A DNA stretch of 64,000 nt. Origin: JACVRX01 sp963819885. Its GTDB lineage: Bacteria; Actinomycetota; Actinomycetes; Jiangellales; Jiangellaceae. The stretch lies in assembly GCA_963819885.1 (NCBI GenBank), contig CAWFXV010000027.1:67807-131806 (forward strand), written 5' to 3'. Position 1 is the stretch's first letter, and each line of letters opens with the position of its first letter. Positions 35,426 through 43,711 of this stretch are shown piece after piece. The notes beneath the pieces are model-generated. The model was not told the DNA's origin. It saw only the letters and a program-made list of their open reading frames with translations, and made no database searches. The translations under genes and the position numbers were made by a program.

Positions 35426-35476
35426 TGATCTTGCGACCTGTCTGACCGTCTGAGCGCCGTAGCTGTCGCAAGATCA
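35426..35476 (+). repeat. Inverted repeat between ppdK and dgt
   Basis: Perfect 12-bp arms TGATCTTGCGAC (35426-35437) and GTCGCAAGATCA (35465-35476) with a 27-nt centre. It lies 13 bp after the ppdK stop. The arm ends resemble the hairpin at 27918-27967 (TGATC.TG.CGAC pattern). It may act as a ppdK terminator or be a dispersed repeat. Confidence 0.7.
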
Positions 35477-35488
35477 CGGAAACGATGC

Positions 35489-36721
35489 GTGTTGAGCGGC
35501 TACCAGGACAGCGACCGCGACCGGTGGGCCCCGGAGCCGCCCAAGCGATCGGACCGGACGGCCTTCGAACGTGACCGCGCCCGGGTCGTCCACTCCGCAT
35601 CGCTACGTCGACTCGCTGCCAAGACGCAGGTCGTCGCGCCCGGCACGGACGACTTCGTACGGAACCGGCTGACCCATTCCCTCGAGGTAGCGCAGGTCGG
35701 CCGTGAGCTGGGCAAGGCTCTCGGCTGTGACCCCGACGTCGTCGACACCGCCTGCCTCGCACATGACCTCGGACATCCGCCGTTCGGCCACAACGGCGAG
35801 ACAGCGCTGAACGAGGTCGCAGCAGGCATCGGCGGGTTCGAGGGGAATGCCCAGACGCTGCGGGTGCTGACTCGACTCGAGGCGAAGGCGGCCCACCCCG
35901 ACGGTCGACCCGCCGGCCTCAACCTCACCCGCGCCAGCCTGGACGCGGCGACCAAGTACCCGTGGCTGCGGGCCGCGGGAGTCGCCAAGTTCGGGGTTTA
36001 CCTCGACGACGCCGAAGTATTTCGGTGGATGCGCAGCGGAGCACCAGGGGAGCGGCGGTGCCTGGAGGCCCAGGTGATGGACTTCGCCGACGACGTCGCC
36101 TACAGCGTGCACGACGTCGAGGACGCCATCGTGGCCGAGCGCTTAGGCCCCGACACGGTTGTGACCGACACTGCCGAGCGGGAGCGGGTCGCGGAACTGA
36201 CGTGTGACTGGTATCTCGACGACGAGACGTCGTCGGACGAAGTGCTCGACGCTCTCGACCGGCTGCGAGCGCTGCCGTTCTGGGTCGGCGGCTTCGACGG
36301 TGGCCGGCGTACCCTCGCCGCACTGAAGGACATGACCAGCCAGCTGATCGGCCGGTTTGCCGCCGCCGCCCAAGCAGCGACGCATGCGGCGTACGGCGGT
36401 GGCCAGTTGACGCGCTACGCCGCCGACCTGGTCGTCCCGCGGGCGACGCAGGTCGAGGTGGCCGTGCTGAAGGGCCTGGCCGCTGTCTATGTGATGACGG
36501 CGTCAGACCGGGCCCCGCTCTATGCCCGGCAGCGGAACATGCTGCACGAGCTGGTCGGCGCACTGTCCGCTGGCGCTCCGAACAGCCTCGACGCAACCTT
36601 CCGAGCCGACTGGTCGACGGCCGGAGACGATGGCGGACGGCTGCGGGTGGTCGTGGACCAGGTGGCCTCCCTGACCGACGCCTCTGCTCATCTCTGGCAC
36701 AGTCGGCTGGTTGCTGGCTGA
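35489..36721 (+). CDS. dgt: Deoxyguanosinetriphosphate triphosphohydrolase-like protein
   Basis: A 410-aa HD-domain dNTP triphosphohydrolase. Conserved elements are SLRRLAAKTQVV, RNRLTHSLEVAQVGRELGK and the metal-binding HDLGHPPFGHNGE, followed by FEGNAQTLRVLTRLE. Related proteins hydrolyse dGTP and other dNTPs to the nucleoside and tripolyphosphate and influence dNTP pools. The actinobacterial 'type 2' members have broad or undefined specificity. The start is GTG 35489, immediately followed by an in-frame TTG; no strong Shine-Dalgarno. dgt usually sits directly before dnaG, but here two extra genes and a repeat-flanked cassette separate them. Confidence 0.93.
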   Translation: MLSGYQDSDRDRWAPEPPKRSDRTAFERDRARVVHSASLRRLAAKTQVVAPGTDDFVRNRLTHSLEVAQVGRELGKALGCDPDVVDTACLAHDLGHPPFGHNGETALNEVAAGIGGFEGNAQTLRVLTRLEAKAAHPDGRPAGLNLTRASLDAATKYPWLRAAGVAKFGVYLDDAEVFRWMRSGAPGERRCLEAQVMDFADDVAYSVHDVEDAIVAERLGPDTVVTDTAERERVAELTCDWYLDDETSSDEVLDALDRLRALPFWVGGFDGGRRTLAALKDMTSQLIGRFAAAAQAATHAAYGGGQLTRYAADLVVPRATQVEVAVLKGLAAVYVMTASDRAPLYARQRNMLHELVGALSAGAPNSLDATFRADWSTAGDDGGRLRVVVDQVASLTDASAHLWHSRLVAG

Positions 36722-36779
36722 GCCGGACGCGGTTTGCAGCCGTTGACACTGATGTACCGAACAGATGAGGTGACCCGGT

Positions 36780-37994
36780 ATGGCGTTCGTGATCGTCGGC
36801 GGCGGCTTGGCCGGTGCCAAAGCAGCGGAGACTCTTCGGACTGAGGGATACGACGGCGAAGTCGTGCTGGTCTCGGCCGAGGCGGAGCGGCCATACGAGC
36901 GCCCGCCGCTCTCCAAGGGCTATCTGCTGGGATCCGACGAACGTGATTCGGCGTTTGTACATCCCGAGGCGTGGTACGGCGAACACGACGTGGACCTGCG
37001 CCTATCCACACGGGCCACGGCATTGGACCCTTCCTCGCACGAGTTGGAACTCGGCGACGGCGAGCGGCTGCGATACGACAAGCTGCTGCTGACGACCGGC
37101 TCTACCCCGCGTCGGCTGGACGTTCCTGGCGCCGAATCCGACCGTGTCCTGTACTTGCGCGAGCTACCGGATGCGGATCGAATCCGCGCGGCGCTGACTG
37201 CCGGTGGACGGCTCGTCGTCATTGGTGCTGGCTGGATTGGGCTGGAGGTTGCGGCGGCTGCCCGCCACCACGGAGCCGACGTGACTGTCCTCGAAGTGGC
37301 GGACCTGCCGCTTCAACGGGTGCTCGGCGACGACGTCGCACGAGTCTTTGCTGATTTGCATCGCGAGCACGACGTCGATCTACGGCTGGGCACTGGTGTC
37401 GAGCAGATCCGGGCTGTCGGCGGCGGGCTCTCGGTGGTCGATTCGACCGGCGACGAGATCGACGCCGACTCGGTCGTCGTCGGCGTCGGGATCCGGCCGG
37501 CGATCGAGCTTGCCGAAGCCGCCGGGCTGGCGATCGAGGACGGTGTGGCGGTCGACGCGTCGCTGCGGACGTCGGCGCCGGATGTCTTCGCCGCCGGTGA
37601 CGTGGCTGCCGCGGAGCACCCGATCCTCGGTACCCGGATCCGCGTGGAGCACTGGGCCAACGCGCTGAACGGCGGCCCCGTCGCGGCCCGATCGATGCTC
37701 GGCCAGGACGTCGTCTACGACGAGCTGCCGTACTTCTTCACCGACCAGTACGACTTGGGCATGGAGTACATCGGGCACGCACCACCAGGCTCGTACGACC
37801 GGGTCGTCGTCCGCGGCGACCTGACCGGCCGCGAGTTCCAGGCCTTCTGGATGAGCGACGGCCGCGCGCTCGCGGGCATGCACGTCAACCTCTGGGACGA
37901 CGGCATCGACCCGATCAAGGCCGTCGTCGCCTCCGGCCGGTCCCTCGACCCGGACCGCCTGGCCGACCCGACCGTCCCCCTCGGCGAGGTCTGA
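36780..37994 (+). CDS. FAD-dependent ferredoxin/rubredoxin reductase-type oxidoreductase
   Basis: A 404-aa flavoprotein of the ferredoxin-NAD(P)+ reductase class (BphA4/putidaredoxin-reductase type). The FAD dinucleotide fold is GGGLAGAKAAETLR at the N-terminus, with RPPLSKGYLLG. The NAD(P)H fold is VIGAGWIGLEVAAAARHHG (~143-161), DVFAAGDVAA is the second FAD motif, and a C-terminal reductase domain includes RVEHWANALNGG. GAGGTG lies 7 nt before ATG 36780. A consensus-like TTGACA occurs at 36743-36748, though no convincing -10 was paired with it. No ferredoxin or P450 gene is adjacent, so the electron acceptor is unknown. The gene ends in a hairpin overlapping its stop. Confidence 0.92.
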   Translation: MAFVIVGGGLAGAKAAETLRTEGYDGEVVLVSAEAERPYERPPLSKGYLLGSDERDSAFVHPEAWYGEHDVDLRLSTRATALDPSSHELELGDGERLRYDKLLLTTGSTPRRLDVPGAESDRVLYLRELPDADRIRAALTAGGRLVVIGAGWIGLEVAAAARHHGADVTVLEVADLPLQRVLGDDVARVFADLHREHDVDLRLGTGVEQIRAVGGGLSVVDSTGDEIDADSVVVGVGIRPAIELAEAAGLAIEDGVAVDASLRTSAPDVFAAGDVAAAEHPILGTRIRVEHWANALNGGPVAARSMLGQDVVYDELPYFFTDQYDLGMEYIGHAPPGSYDRVVVRGDLTGREFQAFWMSDGRALAGMHVNLWDDGIDPIKAVVASGRSLDPDRLADPTVPLGEV

Positions 37995-38011
37995 ACCCGC
38001 GTTCAGACCTC
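37986..38011 (+). terminator. Hairpin overlapping the stop of the FAD reductase gene
   Basis: Perfect 11-bp arms GAGGTCTGAAC (37986-37996) and GTTCAGACCTC (38001-38011) with a 4-nt loop CCGC; the stop codon lies in the first arm. A third partial arm copy, GTTCAGACC, follows at 38014-38022. No U-tract is present, as is usual for actinobacterial terminators. Confidence 0.75.
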
Positions 38012-38053
38012 GCGTTCAGACCCCTGTTCAACCTCGCGCTCTCCTTCCTCTGC

Positions 38054-38142
38054 GTGGCACGCCAGCCGTCCGACGTGGCACGTTGAACCGTCGCCACGGC
38101 GCCCGCTTTGACCTGGTTTGTGGAACGCCTGAACGTGCCACG
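38054..38142 (+). repeat. Palindromic repeat A, left flank of the AbiEi-like gene
   Basis: About 89 bp, directly repeated at 39205-39292. It contains two GTGGCAC arm copies 21 bp apart (38054, 38075), a shared core GGCGCCCG near 38098, TTTGTGGAACG, and a closing inverted arm GAACGTGCCACG (38131-38142). The copy is more diverged than the right-hand one. Confidence 0.8.
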
Positions 38143-38222
38143 CTTAGGCGGGGGTAGGCCGTGTGCCGACCTGTGGATGGCGCAGGCGGCCGCCCAAAGG
38201 AATCCGTCAAGCTCATCGAATC

Positions 38223-39200
38223 ATGGTCCAGCTCGGCATGATGTTCACCGCTGGCCAAGCCATTCGGGCTGGCAAGACCGAGGCTTGGATTCGTCATGCG
38301 ATAAAACAAGAGCGATTGGTCCGAATTCGGCGCGGCCTCTTTTGCGATGCCGAGCTCTGGCGTCGCAGCGGGGAATCCGCCCTGACCCGCCATGTCTTGG
38401 AGGCGCGCGCCGCCTGGATCGCGCTCGGCCGTCGAGGCTGGGCCAGCCATTATTCAGCCGCATTGCTCAGCGGTTTGCCGGCGCCAAACGGCCAGCCGGC
38501 CCAGGTGACCATCTCGCAGGCGACTCGGCCTGAAGGGCGTCGGCATTACCTTCCTGGCGTCAGGCTGCGCACTGCATCGGTTGACCCACGCGACATCGGT
38601 TCCGAATTCAGCATGCCGGTTCTCCGGCCTGCCCGCACCGCCTTGGATGTCACTCGGCTGGACGGCTTCGCCGCGGGCCTTGTGCTGGCGGATGCATCCC
38701 TGGCCCGCGGCCTCGCACACGAGGCAGAGTTCCAACGGATCGCCGCCTGGATGACCGGATGGAGTGGATCGAGGGCCGTGCGCCAAGTCGCGCAAAGTGC
38801 CTCACGACTTCGTGAGTCGCCGTCGGAGTCACTTTCTTTCGCGCTCTTCGTCGAACGTCAGCTGCCTCTACCGGAGTGCAATCCGTGGATCGTTGGTCAC
38901 GGGACTGGTGGTGTTCGATCCGACTTCCGCTGGAAAGCCCACCGCCTCGCCGGCGAGGTAGATGGCCGGGTCAAGTACACCGACCCGTATGGCGACCCCG
39001 ACCGGGTGCTTGCAGACGAAAAGGTTCGACAGCTGCGCATCGAGGAGGCTGGCTTCCTGGTCGTTCGATGGACCGGATCGGAAATTCTGCATTATCCAGA
39101 CCGCGTCATCGACCGCATTCTGCGTCAGTCCCGTGTGGCGAGCGAGATCTACGGTGTGCCGCCATTGCTGCCTGGGACGGCCGACCGATGGCGCCAGTGA
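38223..39200 (+). CDS. AbiEi-type antitoxin domain / endonuclease-like protein in a repeat-flanked cassette
   Basis: About 325 aa from ATG 38223; GTG 38163 is a longer option and ATG 38241 a shorter one. Residues ~1-45 (MFTAGQAIRAGKTEAWIRHAIKQ, in part, then RLVRIRRGLF) form the winged helix seen in AbiEi-family type IV antitoxins, followed by an AbiEi-like middle domain (ASHYSAALLSGLP). The C-terminal ~100 residues (SDFRWKAHRLAGEVDGRVKY ... VRQLRIEEAGFLVVRWTG, in parts) resemble the DUF559/Vsr-like restriction-endonuclease fold, with the acidic E-V-D-G/K positions. This fusion is common as an orphan in actinobacteria. There is no AbiEii toxin nearby. The gene is bracketed by two direct palindromic repeats, suggesting movement as a unit. 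Function is unproven. Confidence 0.78.
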   Translation: MVQLGMMFTAGQAIRAGKTEAWIRHAIKQERLVRIRRGLFCDAELWRRSGESALTRHVLEARAAWIALGRRGWASHYSAALLSGLPAPNGQPAQVTISQATRPEGRRHYLPGVRLRTASVDPRDIGSEFSMPVLRPARTALDVTRLDGFAAGLVLADASLARGLAHEAEFQRIAAWMTGWSGSRAVRQVAQSASRLRESPSESLSFALFVERQLPLPECNPWIVGHGTGGVRSDFRWKAHRLAGEVDGRVKYTDPYGDPDRVLADEKVRQLRIEEAGFLVVRWTGSEILHYPDRVIDRILRQSRVASEIYGVPPLLPGTADRWRQ

Positions 39201-39204
39201 CCGC

Positions 39205-39292
39205 GCGGCACGGTGAACCGTCGCACATGGCACGGTGAACCGTTGCTATGGCGCCCGTTTCACGGCTTTTGTGGAACGGTTCACCGTGCCAC
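39205..39292 (+). repeat. Palindromic repeat B, right flank of the AbiEi-like gene
   Basis: About 88 bp and a direct copy of 38054-38142. It contains a perfect 16-bp inverted pair, GGCACGGTGAACCGTT (39229-39244) and AACGGTTCACCGTGCC (39275-39290). An extra direct copy of the arm lies 21 bp upstream (39208-39223), as in repeat A. It starts 5 bp after the stop of the enclosed gene and ends 70 bp before dnaG. Confidence 0.85.
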
Positions 39293-39348
39293 GTGTGATG
39301 GCGTGTGGATGAAAGCACCGGCGCGGATCCGTCCACGGCCGTGGCTCG

Positions 39349-39354
39349 TAGACT
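39349..39354 (+). promoter_or_regulatory. Putative -10 box for leaderless dnaG
   Basis: TAGACT ends 7 nt before the GTG at 39362. Together with the absence of a Shine-Dalgarno this predicts a leaderless dnaG transcript. No good -35 is visible. Confidence 0.5.
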
Positions 39355-39361
39355 CCACGGC

Positions 39362-41266
39362 GTGGCTGGGCGGATCCGCGACGAGGACATCGCGACGATC
39401 CGCGAGAAGGCGAGGATCGAGGAGATCGTCGGCGAGTACGTGGCCCTGCGCAATGCGGGTGGCGGCTCGTTGAAAGGACTGTGCCCCTTCCACGACGAGA
39501 AGACAGCGTCGTTCCATGTCACTCCGGCGCGAGGGATGTATTTCTGCTTCGGGTGTAACCAGGGCGGCGACGTCATCCGGTTCGTCGAGAAGGTCGAGCA
39601 GCTGTCGTTCACCGAGGCGCTCGAGCGGCTTGCGGTCAAGGTCGGCATGCAACTGCGCTACGAGGAAACCCGAGCCGGCACTGGACCACAGCCACACCGG
39701 GAACAGCGGACCCGTTTGGTTGAGGCGCATCGCGAAGCCGCCGCCTTCTACGCCCAGCAGCTGGCCGAATCGGCGGAGGCGGTACCCGGCCGCCGGTTCC
39801 TGGATGAACGAGATTTCGACCGCGATGCCGCGGTCCGTTTCGGTGTCGGCTATGCGCCTCGCGCGGGCGAGGCGCTGTGGAAGCATCTGCGCCAGCGAGG
39901 ATTCAGCGACGACGAGCTCGTGATCGCCGGACTGGTCGCATCGGGCCGGTCAGCGCCCTATGACCGGTTTCGCGGCCGGTTGGTGTGGCCGATCCGCGAC
40001 CTGCTCGGAGATGTCGTGGGCTTCGGCGCGCGGCGCCTGTACGACGACGACCGGATCGAGGCGAAGTACCTCAACACGGCTGATACACCCGTCTACAAGA
40101 AGAGCCATGTCCTCTACGGGGTCGACCTGGCGAAGAAGGAGATCGCCCGACGGTCGCAGGCGGTCGTCGTCGAGGGGTACACCGACGTCATGGCATGCCA
40201 CCTGGCCGGGGTGGAAACGGCCGTGGCAACGTGCGGGACGTCTTTCGGGGAGGACCACGCCCGGATACTGCGGCGACTGCTGCGAGACCAGGACGAGTTC
40301 CGTGGCGAGGTCGTGTTCACCTTCGACGGCGACGAGGCGGGACAGCGCGCCGCGATGCGGGCCTTCGACGGCGACCAGCGCTTCGTCGGCCAGACCTTCG
40401 TCGCCATCGAGCCCGGCGGCCTGGACCCGTGTGAGCTGAGGCAACAGTCCGGCGACGCGGCCGTGCGCGAGCTCGTGGCCCGGCGTCAGCCGCTGTTTCA
40501 CTTCGCGATCAGAACCACCCTCGCCGAGTTCGACTTGGATACCGCGGAGGGCCGGACCCGGGCGTTGGATCGGGCCATCCCGCTTGTGGCCCGGATCCGC
40601 GATCACGCACTGCGCGACGAGTACGCGCGCAAACTCGCGGGTTGGGTGGGTGCACCGGACGAGCTGGCCGTGGTGCGCCGAGTACGCGCATCGGCAGGTT
40701 CTGCGGGTGGGAGATCGAGGCCGAGCAGACCCGCCGAATCAGTCGCGCCGGGTCAACAAGCCTTGGGCGTTCCGGTTCATGGCGATATCGATCCCGAGAC
40801 ACTTGAGCTTGAGCGGGCTGTCCTGCGCGTCGCGGTCCAGCGGCCGGCGCTCGCGGGTCCGGTATTCGACGACCTAGAGCCCGAGGCCTTTCTCTCACCG
40901 GCCTACCGAGCAGTGCGCGAGACGATTCGCAAAGCTGGTGGCTGTGCGACCCAAGGCGGCGGTTCCACCTGGGTCGACTCGCTGACTACCGCGGCAGTGG
41001 ACGAAGCTAGCCGGCTGCTCGTAGTGGAACTGGCGGTCGAGCGAATCCCGGAACGGACCGAGGACGCGTTGCCCCGGTACGTCGACTCGTTGGTGCTGCG
41101 CACGCACGAGGTGTGGGTCTCTCGCCGACTCGTGACTGTGAAAGCACGGCTTCAGCGAACCGATCCGTCGGAACAGACCGCCGCTTACAACCGGCTCTTC
41201 GCCGAGCTGATGACCTTGGAGAAGCACCGCCGGAACCTTCGGGAGCGGGGCCTGGGGACCTCGTGA
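39362..41266 (+). CDS. dnaG: DNA primase
   Basis: A 634-aa primase. I place the start at GTG 39362 because family members begin at this AGRIRDEDIATIREKARI position and TAGACT lies 7 nt upstream; an in-frame GTG at 39305 would add 19 unconserved residues. The CHC2 zinc finger is intact (CPFHDEKTASF ... CFGCNQGGD). The TOPRIM catalytic core shows VVVEGYTDVMA and FTFDGDEAGQRAA. A DnaB-binding C-terminal helical domain ends the protein. dnaG followed by a primary-type sigma gene recalls the macromolecular-synthesis operon. Confidence 0.96.
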   Translation: MAGRIRDEDIATIREKARIEEIVGEYVALRNAGGGSLKGLCPFHDEKTASFHVTPARGMYFCFGCNQGGDVIRFVEKVEQLSFTEALERLAVKVGMQLRYEETRAGTGPQPHREQRTRLVEAHREAAAFYAQQLAESAEAVPGRRFLDERDFDRDAAVRFGVGYAPRAGEALWKHLRQRGFSDDELVIAGLVASGRSAPYDRFRGRLVWPIRDLLGDVVGFGARRLYDDDRIEAKYLNTADTPVYKKSHVLYGVDLAKKEIARRSQAVVVEGYTDVMACHLAGVETAVATCGTSFGEDHARILRRLLRDQDEFRGEVVFTFDGDEAGQRAAMRAFDGDQRFVGQTFVAIEPGGLDPCELRQQSGDAAVRELVARRQPLFHFAIRTTLAEFDLDTAEGRTRALDRAIPLVARIRDHALRDEYARKLAGWVGAPDELAVVRRVRASAGSAGGRSRPSRPAESVAPGQQALGVPVHGDIDPETLELERAVLRVAVQRPALAGPVFDDLEPEAFLSPAYRAVRETIRKAGGCATQGGGSTWVDSLTTAAVDEASRLLVVELAVERIPERTEDALPRYVDSLVLRTHEVWVSRRLVTVKARLQRTDPSEQTAAYNRLFAELMTLEKHRRNLRERGLGTS

Positions 41267-41339
41267 TTCGTGGCAGGCCAAAGAATTCTCGGTAACAAAT
41301 CCGCTCCGACGCGGCACACTGGACGGTAGTCCACTCGAG

Positions 41340-42449
41340 GTGGTGGCCGTGTCGGTCGGACCGCTGCAGAACCTGGCCACGGCGTCGGTGATCCCGGCGC
41401 AGCGTCGGCCGAACGATGCGCCCGTCGACGACTCTCTCCGGCTGACGAGCGTGGCTGACACCGCCGTCGACGAAGCGGCTGACGACGAGTCGATCAAAAT
41501 CGAGACGATCGTAGCCCGGGCCACCTGGACGGGCGCCGAACGCGCGCCCGATCTGGTCCGTCAGTATCTGCGCGAGATCGGCCGAGTTCCGCTGCTCACC
41601 GCCGCCGAGGAGGTCGAGCTGGCCCGGGCCATCGAAGCGGGTCTGTTCTCGCAAGACCGCCTCGACCGCAACGTTGATGTCGACGCCAGTCTTCGTGCCG
41701 AGCTACGGCAGCTGGTCTGGCAAGGCCGCGAAGCCAAGCGTCGGCTCATCGAGGCGAATCTGCGCCTGGTGGTCTCGGTCGCCAAACGCTATCTCGGGCG
41801 CGGTCTGCCCCTGCTCGACCTCGTGCAGGAGGGCAACGTCGGGCTCATCCGGGCCGTCGAGAAGTTCGACTACGTCAAGGGCTTCAAGTTCTCCACCTAC
41901 GCGACCTGGTGGATCAGGCAGGCGATCTCACGGGCGTTGGCCGACCAGAGCAGAACGATCCGGATGCCGGTCCATGTCGTCGAGAGCATGAACAAAGTGC
42001 TACGCGTCCAGCGTCGCCTTCTGCAGGAGCTCGGCCACGAGCCGACCCCGCGTGAGCTCGCTGTCGAGACCGGCCTGGAGATCGCTCGCGTCGTCGACCT
42101 GTTGTCCTTTGCCTACGAACCGGTCAGCCTGCACACGCCGGTCGGCGAGGCGACCGAGAACGAGCTCGGAGATCTGATCGAGGACGCCGATACGGAAACC
42201 CCAGCGGACTTCGTTGCCCAGCTCATGCTCAAGGACCACCTCGACACCGTGCTCGGCTCCCTTGGTGAGCGGGAGCAGGCCGTCGTCCGGCTGCGGTACG
42301 GACTCGACGACGGTGAGGCGCGGACGCTGGAGGAGGTCGGGCGCCACTTCGGCGTCACCCGCGAGCGGGTGCGTCAGATCGAGGCCAAGACGCTGTCCAA
42401 GCTCCGCCGAGGTCGCTTCGCAGCCGCATTGCGCGAGTACCTTCGTTGA
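41340..42449 (+). CDS. RNA polymerase sigma factor, RpoD (primary/primary-like) family
   Basis: A 369-aa sigma-70 factor with regions 1.2 (DLVRQYLREIGRVPLLTAAEEVELARAIE in part), 2 (RRLIEANLRLVVSVAKRYLGRG, and KGFKFSTYATWWIRQAI), 3 (HVVESMNKVLRVQRRLLQELGHEPTPRELA) and 4 (RTLEEVGRHFGVTRERVRQIEAKTL). There is no long region 1.1 acidic extension of the kind found in HrdB/SigA of many actinomycetes, so it may be a group 2 (SigB/HrdA/C/D-like) factor rather than the essential housekeeping sigma. GTG at 41340 or 41349 could be the start; GAGG at 41337 fits the latter better. It follows dnaG by 73 bp. Confidence 0.92.
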   Translation: MVAVSVGPLQNLATASVIPAQRRPNDAPVDDSLRLTSVADTAVDEAADDESIKIETIVARATWTGAERAPDLVRQYLREIGRVPLLTAAEEVELARAIEAGLFSQDRLDRNVDVDASLRAELRQLVWQGREAKRRLIEANLRLVVSVAKRYLGRGLPLLDLVQEGNVGLIRAVEKFDYVKGFKFSTYATWWIRQAISRALADQSRTIRMPVHVVESMNKVLRVQRRLLQELGHEPTPRELAVETGLEIARVVDLLSFAYEPVSLHTPVGEATENELGDLIEDADTETPADFVAQLMLKDHLDTVLGSLGEREQAVVRLRYGLDDGEARTLEEVGRHFGVTRERVRQIEAKTLSKLRRGRFAAALREYLR

Positions 42450-42508
42450 CCGATCGATAGTGGGCTGATGGAATCGACGCCTTACCGGAGCCGCCGTTGG
42501 AGGATGGA

Positions 42509-43030
42509 ATGCCGAGGTTGCGGCGCACCGGCGCAGGGGTGGCGCTGATCGTCGCCGTGCTCGCCGGCTGCGGTGATGGCGATGACGATCCGGATGCCGC
42601 GGCCTCCGCGCCGGGTGCCGAAACCAGCGCACCCACGGCCGTGCCGTCGGAGGACGCGTCCACTGAGACACCGGGCGCCGACGAGTTCTGCGCCGAGGCC
42701 GAAGCGATCAAGGATCAAATGGCCGGTCTCGAAAGCCTGCCCGATGTGGACGATCCAGCGGCGGCAGCGGACACCATCGGGGAGTCGCTGGAGGGCTTCC
42801 GGTCCGTTGACCCGCCCGCCGAGCTTGCCGATGACTGGGCCATTGTGACCGAGGGGTTCGAAGGCGTGGTAACCGCTCTGCGAGGCCTTGACCTCAATGA
42901 TCCGGAGGCGCTTGCCGAGCAGCTCGAGGACCTGGCCGACCAGATGGAGCAACAGTCGGCCGAACTCGAGAGCGCCGCGACGCATATTGATCAATACATG
43001 AGGGACGAATGCGGATTCACCTTCGACTAG
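42509..43030 (+). CDS. Hypothetical lipoprotein
   Basis: A 173-aa protein starting at ATG 42509, with GGAGG ending 5 nt upstream. A signal peptide ends in the lipobox VLAGC (Cys ~21), followed by an Asp/Ala/Ser/Thr-rich linker and a helical domain of about 110 residues with a single FCAEAEAIKDQM start and DECGF end, whose two Cys could pair. The domain resembles those of many secreted actinobacterial lipoproteins of unknown function. A related arrangement (lipobox, Thr/Ser linker, helical domain starting LCATLDDLK and ending with Cys) recurs in the lipoprotein gene at 61272-61787. Confidence 0.8.
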   Translation: MPRLRRTGAGVALIVAVLAGCGDGDDDPDAAASAPGAETSAPTAVPSEDASTETPGADEFCAEAEAIKDQMAGLESLPDVDDPAAAADTIGESLEGFRSVDPPAELADDWAIVTEGFEGVVTALRGLDLNDPEALAEQLEDLADQMEQQSAELESAATHIDQYMRDECGFTFD

Positions 43031-43039
43031 CGTTCCGGC

Positions 43040-43537
43040 GTGGCGGTGTTTCCTCGGCGACGGACCCGGCTGGAAGGCGTTGCGCTCGAGCCAGGTGAGC
43101 GGATCCTGGCGTCCGCGTCCGGGGATGCCGGAACCGTGGTGGCAACGGACAAGCGGCTGCTCGTGCCCGGATCCGATGGCTACCACGGAATCGGTTGGGA
43201 ATCCGTCGATCGTGCGACCTGGAACGGCGACGACCAGCTGCTGACGGTCACTCAGTCAGCGCCGCTCGAGTCCAATCCACGGCAGCACCGGCTGCGGGTC
43301 GAGGACGCAGGTCAGCTGCTCGACGTGGTCCGAGAGCAGGTGACTGCCAGCGTGGTGATCAGCAGATACGTCCCGATCGAAGGGAGCCACGGGGTGCGGA
43401 TCACCGGCCGGCGGCAGCCCGGACGCGCCGAGCTGATGTGGGTGGTCGCCGTCGATCGTGGGCTGTCGATCGATGCTCCCTCCGTGCGCGCTCAGATCGA
43501 GGCGGTGGTGGCCCGGGTTCGGGCGGAGGTGGAGTAA
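43040..43537 (+). CDS. Conserved hypothetical protein (PH-like)
   Basis: A 165-aa soluble protein. The pattern LEPGERILASASGDAGTVVATDKRLLVPG followed by GIGWESVDRATWNGDD resembles the opening strands of the bacterial PH-like 'EF-hand/bPH' domain found in many actinobacterial proteins of unknown role. The C-terminal half ends in a helix (SVRAQIEAVVARVRAEVE). The start GTG 43040 lies 9 bp after the lipoprotein stop, so the two may be co-transcribed; tRNA-Asn follows 90 bp later. No function can be assigned. Confidence 0.7.
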   Translation: MAVFPRRRTRLEGVALEPGERILASASGDAGTVVATDKRLLVPGSDGYHGIGWESVDRATWNGDDQLLTVTQSAPLESNPRQHRLRVEDAGQLLDVVREQVTASVVISRYVPIEGSHGVRITGRRQPGRAELMWVVAVDRGLSIDAPSVRAQIEAVVARVRAEVE

Positions 43538-43627
43538 TCGGTCGCTCAGCGGCGCTCAGCGGCGTTTTCGAACCTGCGATCGGGGCGCTGATATCCTCAC
43601 CTGGACGGTCGGCCCGCATGCCGACGA

Positions 43628-43700
43628 TCCCGCGTAGCTCAATTGGCAGAGCGTCCGGCTGTTAACCGGCAGGTTGTTGGTTCGAGTCCAACCGCGGGAG
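43628..43700 (+). tRNA. tRNA-Asn (GTT)
   Basis: A 73-nt cloverleaf: acceptor TCCCGCG pairs with CGCGGGA, the D-arm is AGCTCAATTGGCAGAGC, the anticodon loop CTGTTAA has anticodon GTT (43661-43663), and the T-arm is GTTGGTTCGAGTCCAAC. The discriminator base is G and no CCA is encoded. tRNA-Asn(GTT) is a frequent integration site; the accessory region begins directly after it. Confidence 0.96.
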
Positions 43701-43711
43701 CACACCGTTGA

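Noticed and set aside
35413..35480. CRISPR-like repeat unit between ppdK and dgt
   Set aside because: Only one inverted pair is present, with no array of regularly spaced direct repeats or cas genes.
38054..39292. Insertion sequence carrying the AbiEi-like gene
   Set aside because: The enclosed protein is not a transposase, the flanks are direct palindromic repeats rather than terminal inverted repeats, and no short target-site duplication was recognised.
43560..43630. sRNA or second tRNA before tRNA-Asn
   Set aside because: No cloverleaf or strong stem is seen; the stretch more likely holds the tRNA promoter.
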